From: a virus
Length of the DNA stretch: 44,118 nucleotides
Reading direction: 5' to 3' (one strand)
Virus record (IMG/VR): IMGVR_UViG_3300046007_002916
Coordinates: 1 to 44,118 of that record
In this document: positions 6,073 through 15,000 of the stretch, piece after piece
Position numbering within the stretch: position 1 is the stretch's first letter
How the letters are laid out: every line of letters starts with the position of its first letter
Position numbers and translations under genes: made by a program
The notes under the pieces: generated by a model
Seen by the model: only the letters and a program-made list of their open reading frames with translations
Databases searched by the model: none
Told to the model about the DNA's origin: nothing

Positions 6073-8411
6073 GCCTCATCTCCATCCAGGTACCGAACCT
6101 CATCCAAGGGGTTTCGCAGCAGCCGCCCCAGATGCGACTGCCGTCCCAGCTCTCGGCTCAGGTGAACGCCTACCCATCGCTCACAGACGGCCTCACCAAG
6201 CGCCCCCCATCAAACCATGTGGCGAAACTCTCGTCATCGACGGATACCCCGTCGTTCGTTCACTTCATCAACCGCGACTCCACCGAACGGTACGTTGTGT
6301 GGATCACGGCTACTGCGCTGCGGGTGTTCACGCTTGATGGTGTTGAGAAGTCCGTCTACACCACGCTCACGGGCGATACGGCCTTCACTCTCCCGACATA
6401 CCTGGCTTCTCCGGGGAACCTCCGGGCAGTCACCATCGCTGACTACACGTTCCTGCTGAACAGAAGCCAAACCACGGCGATGACTACCACAACGTCATCG
6501 GCGGCGTCTAAAGAAGCGTTGGTGACCGCCATCCAGGTTGGGTACTCCATCGTCTATACGGTGACGCTGAAGGTCGGCACCAGCTCTTATTCATACACGT
6601 ACACCTCGCCGGCTACCGGAAACGCCATCAGCACCGAAGCGGTAATCACCTCTTTGGTGACGTCGATCAATGCGGCTACTGCAACAAGCGGACTTTCGGC
6701 GACCTCATACGGATCAACGCTGCTTGTGTCCCACACCTCCACAGACTTCTCGGTGAAGGTGTCTGACTCCGCCGGCGGTAGTTACATGAGCTGCGCCAAG
6801 GGCAAGGTCGCACGACTTGCGGATCTCCCGAAGCAGGGGAAGCATGGGTTCAAGGTGGCGGTCGGGGCCGCTGTTGACTCTCCGGACCTCACCGACTACT
6901 ACGTCCAGTTTGTTGCAAATGATGGAGTAAGCGGGTCCGGGTTCTGGGAAGAGACTGTCGGATTCTCTGTACCGACCACCATCAACGGCGCAACGATGCC
7001 GCTTGCGTTGGCTCGGCGGAGCGACGGGAACTTCGCTTGCTTCACCCCAACCTGGTCTGCCCGGGCCGCAGGCGATGACACCACGGCACCCAAGCCATCC
7101 TTCATTGGACGCAAGTTGAAGGACATCTTCCTGTTTAGGAATCGCCTCGGGTTCGTTGCAGATGACAAGGTCGTCCTGAGCGAGGCCGGCTTCTACTACA
7201 ACTTCTTCCGGACAACGACCGCGCAGCTCATCGACTCCGACCCCATCGACGTTTCGGTCGGTCACTCCAAGATCGCAAGCCTTGAGTCTGCGCTTCCTTG
7301 GGACGAGCGGCTCATCCTGTTCTCCCCGCTGACTCAGTTCAGCCTTGGGTCTGGCGGCGACACCGCGCTCACGCCCAAGAGCGTGGAGGTCATCCAGACC
7401 ACGGAGTTTGAGAACGCCTGTGAAGTCTGCCGCCCGGAGGCCACGGGGCGGTCCTTGCTGTTCCTTCAGCGGAACGGTTCGTACACGGGCGTCCGCGAGT
7501 ACATCCGTATCTCGTCTCGAGAGCAGTACGACGCGATGAACCTCACCGCAAACGCTCCGGCGTACATCAGCGGTAACCCAAAGACCATTGCCGTGAGCAG
7601 CCATGACTCCGTGGGATTCATCCTTACGGACGCAGGGTTGTGGAACTACAAGTGGTTCGTAAACGGCAACGAGAAGATTCAGTCTGCCTGGAGCAAGTTT
7701 GATCTCGGGGCAGGCGCGACCGTCCTTGGGATTGATTGGATCGACCACTACCTGTACCTGGTGGTTGCCCGTGCGTCCCAGACGTACCTCGAGCGGATCG
7801 ACTTTGGTGGGCGGTTCATCGACGCAGACGCCGGCTTTGGAGTCCATCTTGACCGTCGGATCTACGTTGTGGGCGCTACGTCCGGTGCGTCCACGAACTG
7901 CACCAGGTTCTCAACCGCGTCAAACAACATCTCCTACGAAGGCTTGAATCCCGTGGTTGTCGTTGACGGGGTCCAGCGGGCCGTGGTCGCTACGACGTCT
8001 ACGTATGTTGAAGTGGTCGGTCAATTCAACGGTAAGTCAGGCTGGGTGGGCGTCCCGTACGACATGTCATGGACGTTCTCCACTCCGTTCCTACGGAACA
8101 ATGGCGACGCGATCATCGACGGACGCCTCCAACTGACCTATGGAAAGATTTCCTACGAATCGACCGGACACTTCCTTGTGACGGTCACCCCGAAATACCG
8201 GGAGTCCTACTCCTACGTGTTTGACGGGGGCCGGCTCGGTGCGGACCTGACGCTTGGTACCGCCTTCCTTGAGACGGATTCGCTCCGGTTCCCGATCCAT
8301 TGCAAGAACGTGGACGCGACCATCACGGTCAGCAGCGACTCGTTCCTGCCGTGTCGGATCCAGAGTGCTTCGTTTGAGGGTAACTACACGACTAGGAGCA
8401 GGGCAGTATGA
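6069..8411 (+). CDS. Tail tubular protein B (nozzle), T7 gp12-like
   Basis: This 780-residue protein matches T7 gp12, which forms the six-subunit tail nozzle. Characteristic sequence includes IQVPNLIQGVSQQPPQMRLPSQLSAQVNAYPSL at the N-terminus, the central LKDIFLFRNRLGFVADDKVVLSEAGFYYNFF, and later YISGNPKTIAVSSHDSVGFIL. Length is close to the T7 protein. It overlaps tail tube A and the following internal protein gene by ATGA-type junctions. Confidence 0.95.
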   Translation: MSLISIQVPNLIQGVSQQPPQMRLPSQLSAQVNAYPSLTDGLTKRPPSNHVAKLSSSTDTPSFVHFINRDSTERYVVWITATALRVFTLDGVEKSVYTTLTGDTAFTLPTYLASPGNLRAVTIADYTFLLNRSQTTAMTTTTSSAASKEALVTAIQVGYSIVYTVTLKVGTSSYSYTYTSPATGNAISTEAVITSLVTSINAATATSGLSATSYGSTLLVSHTSTDFSVKVSDSAGGSYMSCAKGKVARLADLPKQGKHGFKVAVGAAVDSPDLTDYYVQFVANDGVSGSGFWEETVGFSVPTTINGATMPLALARRSDGNFACFTPTWSARAAGDDTTAPKPSFIGRKLKDIFLFRNRLGFVADDKVVLSEAGFYYNFFRTTTAQLIDSDPIDVSVGHSKIASLESALPWDERLILFSPLTQFSLGSGGDTALTPKSVEVIQTTEFENACEVCRPEATGRSLLFLQRNGSYTGVREYIRISSREQYDAMNLTANAPAYISGNPKTIAVSSHDSVGFILTDAGLWNYKWFVNGNEKIQSAWSKFDLGAGATVLGIDWIDHYLYLVVARASQTYLERIDFGGRFIDADAGFGVHLDRRIYVVGATSGASTNCTRFSTASNNISYEGLNPVVVVDGVQRAVVATTSTYVEVVGQFNGKSGWVGVPYDMSWTFSTPFLRNNGDAIIDGRLQLTYGKISYESTGHFLVTVTPKYRESYSYVFDGGRLGADLTLGTAFLETDSLRFPIHCKNVDATITVSSDSFLPCRIQSASFEGNYTTRSRAV

Positions 8412-8884
8412 ACCCGTTTGTCAGGCCATCCATCGAATCAGATTGCGAGTACATCGCAGACCACATCCGCGCAGCTGACCAGCGCGAGTGCGATCTATGG
8501 GAACTCCTCCCCAAGGACTCCTTGTCAACGGGGTTCCGCTACTCCGTTCAGCCGCTCACGGTCGTTGACCGCAACGGTAACCCGGCGGCGATGTTTGGTG
8601 TCACCCAGGCGGAAACGCCCGGGTTCGACAAGAGCAGCGATGCGACTATCTGGCTGCTCGGTACGGATGAACTGTTCACGTTCCCTGTTGAGTTCGTGCG
8701 ACAGAGCCTCATGTGGATCGACCACATCTGTCGCCCCTTGGCAGCAAAGCATGGGCATGTCGGAAACTGGGTCGATGAGCGAAACACCAAGCATGTCGAT
8801 TGGCTCATCTGGGTCGGGTTTGTCCGGACATCGTCCATCATCAAAGGTGACGTAAGCATCGCCTACTACAGAAAGGCAATCTAA
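8408..8884 (+). CDS. Internal virion protein, T7 gp13-like (GNAT-like fold)
   Basis: This 158-residue protein is in the T7 gp13 position and resembles the DUF2833/gp13 group, distantly related to N-acetyltransferases. It begins MNPFVRPSIESDCEYIADHIRAADQREC, like a GNAT N-terminal strand and helix, and includes PAAMFGVTQ and WIDHICRPLAAKHG. T7 gp13 is needed for correct particle morphogenesis rather than acting as an enzyme. Translational overlap with gp12 supports the start. Confidence 0.85.
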   Translation: MNPFVRPSIESDCEYIADHIRAADQRECDLWELLPKDSLSTGFRYSVQPLTVVDRNGNPAAMFGVTQAETPGFDKSSDATIWLLGTDELFTFPVEFVRQSLMWIDHICRPLAAKHGHVGNWVDERNTKHVDWLIWVGFVRTSSIIKGDVSIAYYRKAI

Positions 8885-8887
8885 GAC

Positions 8888-9598
8888 ATGTGCCTTCCAT
8901 TCCTTGCTCCCCTCGGATCCGCCCTTGGCGCATCGGTGGCTGCTCAAGCCGCCGTTGGCACTATGGCGGCTTTGACGGTTGCAGCATCAGCCGCCGGCGC
9001 TGGCATGGCGTTCGTTGGGCAGAAGCAGGCTGCTGATTCCCAGCGGTACCAGTACGACCAGACGCAGCGGTTGGCAAACGAGAATCTTCAGATTCAGTAC
9101 CAGCAGATGGCTGTTCGTGCGCGGGAAGAGCAGATTGCCAAGAGCCAGCAGGTGCAGGAGATTCAGTCCCAGGCAGAGCAGGCGTTCGGAGCAATCCGTG
9201 TTGAGGCAGGCGAGGCGGGGATTCAGGGTAACTCTGTCAACAGTTTGATGAACGAGTTCGCTCGGCAGCAGAACGAGTCCCTGGCGAATCTTGACATCAA
9301 CTACGACTTCCGGAACCGCCAGCTCTACATGGAGCAGCTTGGTATGCGTGGGCAGGCCGAGTCTTCCATGATCCGGGCATACCCGAACCAGACGGCGCCG
9401 AGCATTGCAACTCCGCTCCTACAGACGGGTGCTTCCGTACTGAACACGGTCAATATGTATGGGAACATTGAGAGGATGCCAATGTTCGGTGGCGGGTCTT
9501 CGTCGTCGGTCGGTCAGTACAGCAGCATCGCCCGCAGAGACTCGTTCGTGAATTCGCTGTCCCCCTACTACCGGAACATCAACCGAGGTTGGTACTGA
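8888..9598 (+). CDS. Internal virion protein, T7 gp14-like
   Basis: This 236-residue protein begins MCLPFLAPLG and has a hydrophobic Ala/Gly-rich segment (residues ~10-47) followed by a long Gln/Glu-rich coiled coil (residues ~55-125). The arrangement is typical of T7 gp14, which leaves the virion first and lodges in the host outer membrane as part of the DNA ejection channel. It contains QAEQAFGAIRVEAGEAGIQGNSV, a stretch common to the family. Its stop overlaps the start of the next core protein. Confidence 0.9.
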   Translation: MCLPFLAPLGSALGASVAAQAAVGTMAALTVAASAAGAGMAFVGQKQAADSQRYQYDQTQRLANENLQIQYQQMAVRAREEQIAKSQQVQEIQSQAEQAFGAIRVEAGEAGIQGNSVNSLMNEFARQQNESLANLDINYDFRNRQLYMEQLGMRGQAESSMIRAYPNQTAPSIATPLLQTGASVLNTVNMYGNIERMPMFGGGSSSSVGQYSSIARRDSFVNSLSPYYRNINRGWY

Positions 9599-12012
9599 TG
9601 GCAAACTCACTCTCACCGAACAACCTCACCCAGGTTGCCATTCAGCCGGTGGCCTCCCCGGTCAGCCTGAACATCCTTCCTGCCCCGGGGCAGCAGTTCC
9701 AGGGGAACCAACTCCAGCAGCTCGGTGAGTCGCTTGCCGCATTCAGCCCTGCACTCCAAGGGATGCTTGCACGGCGTGTCGAGGAAGACAAGCGGATGCT
9801 AGCGGCGCAGGGGCAGTCGGTTGACTTCGGCCAGGTCAACCTTGACGTTAGCCCAAACGCATCCCCGGAAGAGAAGCAGGCTGCTCTCAACAACGCCTTC
9901 AAGGATGCCATCCGGAAGAACAACGCCCCGGACAGCGCAAACCCCTTCTTCCTCATTGCGGCTCGTCAGAACTTCGGGCGTACGGTCGGGTTGAAGTACC
10001 GGAACGCCTTGGCGTCCCTTGAGGGTCAGGCCACGGACCCGGACAACCCGACCCCGTTCCACGAATTGGCTCAGAAGGCGTCTGAGATGGTCGGTGCGGA
10101 GGCCGTCACCTCAGACGTCTACGGCGCTGCCGGCTTTGCCTCGGTGGCTCAGGAGGCAAACGCTGAGATGCAGTCGCGGTTCCAGCAGGAACTGCGAAAG
10201 CGGAACGACTTTGTTGCTCTAGAGCGTACCCAGCAGGGTATTGCGGAAGCCATCGTTACTGGGGCTATAAGCGACGGGGCGTGGACTGAGGAGAGCCCCG
10301 TGTACCAGGCTGCTCAGAGCTCCATCGACTCCATCCAACTCACCACGACCGATCCTGCGGTCGCCCGCAAGGCCGTGCTCGGGGCATCCGTTGTGGCCTT
10401 CTCCCAGATCAAGGATCCCGACGACCTCGACGAAGCACTCTCGTCGGTTGCCAAGCTCCGGTTTGGCAAGTCCTACATCAGGGACAACCCGGCGCTCTTC
10501 ATGGAGATCGCCCGCCGCAAGGACGAACGGATGGACGAACTCATCCGCGAAGGTACCCGCCAAGACCAGCTTGTCAACAAGCAGGTGGACAGGTTCTCCA
10601 GGGAGGCAAGCAAACTTGGGTTCAACGAACAGGTGTCCGATGCCGTACTCAACGGTACTCCGGAAAAGGCACAGCAAGCCCTTGATTCGATCATTGACAA
10701 GATCGTCACGGCAAACCCGGACATGCCTGCCGTTGTCAAGGACGAACTTCGGGCCAAGATGCAGAAGAACCTGACGTCCCTGGCACAGAGTGTCCAGTAC
10801 TCACGCAATGCCATCAACGAAGCCGGCTTCACCGACACCTTTGAGCTGATCGACTTGGGTGTCGTTGACAACATGGAAATTCTTCGGCAGCGCATGGATG
10901 ACCTCCGTCTTCCTACTCCGCAGCAGATCCAGCTCCGCAAGTACTTTGAGGAGAACGTGGGTGTGGTCAGCACGGCGGGTACCGCGTACTCCATGTCGAA
11001 CGGCAAGTCCATCGTCGGTCGAATCATGCAAGGCATGACTTCTGCCGGCATGACCCAAATGGACCCGGCTACGGGACAGCAGCGACTCCCCCTCGACAAG
11101 ATGGACGAGGCGCAGCAATACGAGACCACGTGGCGCATTGAGGCAAACAAGCACGTTCAGAAATTCCTCCGTGGCGACGTCACGGATCCGGCCACAGGTA
11201 AGTCGTACACGGAGTTGAAGAATTCCTTCGGCACCGAGTTTGCCAACAAGGCCATCAACAGCGTCTTGGACTCGTTCTACGACAAGCGGATTAACGACCT
11301 CAACGGTCAGTTCAAGGCAGAGCAGGCAGCAAGCGCGGCAAACGTCCAGGCCCGTTCATCGACCGGAGAGGTCGGGTTCACCGACATGGTTGCGAGGCAG
11401 CAGAAGGCCGCGGCTGACAACGTGGCTGGCGTGATCGAAGGCAGTCAGGGGTCCACCACAGACATCGACAAGGTCATCATCAAGGGCCTTCAGTCTGAGA
11501 TTGACGATGTAAAGAAGGTGGGCGCTGAGGTTGGATTTGGGTATGGCCGAGCCTTTGAACCTCAGCAGCTCGTCAGCCACCTCGGCGAGATGTGGAAGGT
11601 CGCTTCTGAGAAGGGGTCCGTTGAAGTCAACGTCAACGGGTTTGTCTGGGATAGTCCACAGAAGTTCTCCGCGGACGCCGTTCTCCAACGGTATGGGCGC
11701 ATGAAGCGGTCCGTTGCCGTCGGCTTGGATCCCTACGAGGTCACCTTCAACCAGACCCGTGAGGGTCTGCCGGTGTTCGGCGTGGTTCTCCCCAAGAAGG
11801 AGGACGCGGTTGAGTTCGCCTTCTCAATCCCGATGTTCAGTTACGAGGAACAGCTCCGGGACCCCGAGGTCGCCAACGACCTCATGGATGCCCTGAACCT
11901 CCCGGCAAACGTCCGTGAATCATTCATCGCCCGCCAGGCAACGCTCCTGCGCGTCCGCAAGTCGCTTGAGTCGAACATCGACCCAGCGAAGAAGATCAGC
12001 AACATCAAGTAA
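9598..12012 (+). CDS. Internal virion core protein, T7 gp15-like
   Basis: This 804-residue mostly helical protein occupies the T7 gp15 position and length class. gp15 and gp16 form the ejection tube through periplasm and inner membrane. The ATG at 9598 (MANSLSPNN) overlaps the preceding stop as TGATG; a TTG three codons upstream is less likely. The N-terminal ~60 residues have Gln-rich turns (GQQFQGNQLQQLGESLAAFSPAL), and the rest is charged helices without enzymatic motifs. It is followed three bases later by the giant core gene. Confidence 0.9.
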   Translation: MANSLSPNNLTQVAIQPVASPVSLNILPAPGQQFQGNQLQQLGESLAAFSPALQGMLARRVEEDKRMLAAQGQSVDFGQVNLDVSPNASPEEKQAALNNAFKDAIRKNNAPDSANPFFLIAARQNFGRTVGLKYRNALASLEGQATDPDNPTPFHELAQKASEMVGAEAVTSDVYGAAGFASVAQEANAEMQSRFQQELRKRNDFVALERTQQGIAEAIVTGAISDGAWTEESPVYQAAQSSIDSIQLTTTDPAVARKAVLGASVVAFSQIKDPDDLDEALSSVAKLRFGKSYIRDNPALFMEIARRKDERMDELIREGTRQDQLVNKQVDRFSREASKLGFNEQVSDAVLNGTPEKAQQALDSIIDKIVTANPDMPAVVKDELRAKMQKNLTSLAQSVQYSRNAINEAGFTDTFELIDLGVVDNMEILRQRMDDLRLPTPQQIQLRKYFEENVGVVSTAGTAYSMSNGKSIVGRIMQGMTSAGMTQMDPATGQQRLPLDKMDEAQQYETTWRIEANKHVQKFLRGDVTDPATGKSYTELKNSFGTEFANKAINSVLDSFYDKRINDLNGQFKAEQAASAANVQARSSTGEVGFTDMVARQQKAAADNVAGVIEGSQGSTTDIDKVIIKGLQSEIDDVKKVGAEVGFGYGRAFEPQQLVSHLGEMWKVASEKGSVEVNVNGFVWDSPQKFSADAVLQRYGRMKRSVAVGLDPYEVTFNQTREGLPVFGVVLPKKEDAVEFAFSIPMFSYEEQLRDPEVANDLMDALNLPANVRESFIARQATLLRVRKSLESNIDPAKKISNIK

Positions 12013-12015
12013 AAC

Positions 12016-15000
12016 ATGGAAGACAACAACACTTCGGGGCGGTACTTCTCGGAAGACGAGCTGAGCGCCATCGTCGATGGTTCTGTCACTCCGCGGATGG
12101 AGGCTGACTTCGGGACTCCGGAGAAGAAGCAGGAAGAGGACAGGCCGATCTTCGACACCGCGGACACGCTCATGGCAGTCCCTCGAGGTGTCGTTGGTTT
12201 CGGTAAGAGCGTCTACAACCTTGCTGATTATGTCAGCGGCGACATGATGCCTGATTGGACCACGAATCCGCTCGGGGAATCCAAGTCGATGGTCGGCGGG
12301 TTTGTTGAGGGAATCGCGGAACTCATCCCGGGATTCATGGTCGGAGGGGGAGTCTTCTCGGCAGCATCAAAGGTGCCTGGTGCCGTGGGTGTAGCGGCGC
12401 GGTTCCTCGGTGCCCCTGGCTTCCGGGGCATGATGGCCAAGGGTGCTGTTGCTGACTTCATCTCGTTTGAAGGCAACGCGGGTCGGCTGTCAGACCTGAT
12501 GACGAAGTCTGAAAACCCCCTGCTGAACAACACGGTCACCCAATACCTGTCCACGGATATGGAGGACGGGGAGCTCGAGGGTCGTCTCAAGAACGCCCTT
12601 GAGGGAGGCATTGCCGGCGCGGCCCTTGAGGGTGTCATCAAGGGTGTTACTGGCTCGGTAAAGGCCATCAAGCAGTACCGGACCCTGAAGGCCGCTGGGG
12701 TGGCTGAGGAGGAGGCACTTGAGCAGGCTGCTAAGTACGCCGGGAAGGACCTTCAGGAAGCCCAGGAACTCTTGGACAAGGCGCGGTTCGACGAACCGTC
12801 CGCTGTTGATGGTGCAGCAAGAGGGGCGGACGAGCCTCAGGCGACTGCTGCCCTTGAACAGGCGTTCGATATTGACGGAGGTGGGACTGCAAACCCGTTC
12901 AAGAACCGGGTGATGTTTGACCCGGAGACGGGACTCCCGGCCTCCAAGTCAAAGTCTGATACCTCCTATCCGATCAAGCGCGGTATGGACGCGATGATCG
13001 ACCGGATCAACCGAGAGGGTAGTTCCGGAAGCATCGACAGAGAAGAAGCTTCCTTTATGGTTGGTCTAATCAACCGACTCGGAAGCGGAAACTTTGAAAC
13101 GATGGGCCTTCGTTTCCGGAAACTGGAGGAAGGTACTGGCGGATCCTTTGACTTCCTCCGTGATGTCATTACGGTCAGCACTCGCGCCGTTAATCCGGAG
13201 CGGACCTTCGTCCACGAAATCTGGCACTCTCTCACAGGCCGAATTGACGACGGGATGTTGAAGTCCATGAACAAGGACTTTATGAAGGCACGTGCTGCGT
13301 TTGAGAAGCAGCACGGACTTGCTGCCGGGTCTATCGAGGGGATGACGTTCTCAAAGCTGAAGGGTTTTGCGGAGTCGAAGAACATCGACAAGGAATCGTG
13401 GTATCGCCTGAAGGACCTTGATGAATGGGTCGCAGAGACGATGACTGACTCCACCTACAAGCGGCTGAAGCTTGAGGCGGACTCAAAGACTCTGTTCGGA
13501 TTCCTCCGGTACTTCACCAGCAACTTCGTCGCAGAATTCAAGGCCAAGTTTGGTGGCAAGAAGTACGACAAGCTTGCAAAGGATTGGCTTGACGGTCGGT
13601 ATAGCAAGTCCACGGAACTGTACTCAGGTCTTGAGCGCCCGGCATCGGAGCGGTTTATCGGGAAGTTCGGTCCAGAGGATCCCAAGACCATCGCCTACTC
13701 AATCAACGGTGGTCGGAACTTCGGAGTCGATCAAGCACGTGCTGTTGCCTCTCCTGGGGCAACCGCTGCCGCCTTCCGTGAGATCCGCGACCTCATCAAC
13801 ACCGGGGCCGGGCAGGGCGCCATCGCCGCAAAGATTGAGCAGCTCCGTGCAGCCGGAATCATCAACCTTCGCCCGGTCGTCCAAAGCGGACAACGGAGCG
13901 CGTATGCGGAAGCACTCATTGCTATCAAGCAGGCCGAGGCTAACCCAACGGTCATTGGCCCTTCCGCCAGACTCCCCAACGAGCAGGCACGGAAGATGGC
14001 GTCAGCGCAGCTTCAGGCCGCGATGGACACCGGCGGTCTCAATGTCGCCGAGATCAACAAGGTCCTCCAGGATGGCGTGGTGTCGGCGCAGCAACTTGTG
14101 GCGAATCTGCCGTTCCTGTTCGGCATTGAAGCCCACATGCGGAGTGAGGTCATTCGTGGTCTTCGGACCGGGCGGGCCGACATCGTTCCGCTAGTTCAGG
14201 CATTCACCACTGCGGCAGGGGCGGTCCGTAACGTCAAGTCCAACCTTGGTCGTGGTCTTCAGATGATCCAGGGTTTCGGCACCGTAGATGACATCACCAA
14301 GGCGTTCAAGGGAATGGCTCCCGAGGATAGAAAGATCCTCAGCGAACAGTACGCAGATGTCCTTGACATGCTTGTCGTTGACCCGGAGACGGGTAAGGCG
14401 ATGGCCAAGACCGTCATGGATGGGCTCTCGACAAAGTGGGGCCGGATCGGTGCAGAGGCTTTCCGAAACTCCCTCCTCAGCGGACCGAAGACCCTTGCGA
14501 AGAACGTTGCCAGCGCGGTGATGACGCTTGCCATGCCGCTTGAGCGCGGTGCGGGAAGGCTTCTTGCCGGCCAGCGCGATCAGGCAGCGAAGGAGATCGG
14601 GACGGTCTGTCGCTACATCAATGAGGCGCAGGATGCGTTCCAGAACTTCAAGACATCGTTGGTGGCTGAGGAAGGAAACTCTGTTGTCCTTGGTCGCGGT
14701 AACACCGATGTTGGTGAATTCCGCCCCGGTCGTGCGATCTCTAGCCGCACCTTCACATCCCTGAACATGGTTGACCCTGCCACGGGTGGTGTCACCCGAA
14801 ACGTGGCAGGAGCGGCGGTTGATTGGATTGGGCAGACCTTCAACCTTCCGATGCGGGCGATGGGTTCGTCTGACGAGTTCTTCCAGACGCTCATCGCTCG
14901 TTCCGAATCGGATGTGGTGTTCCGCCGGATCGTTGCGGAGAAGATGAAGCTGCCGCTTACCTCGGTTGCGGTGTCCAACGAGGTCAACAGACTCAAGCAG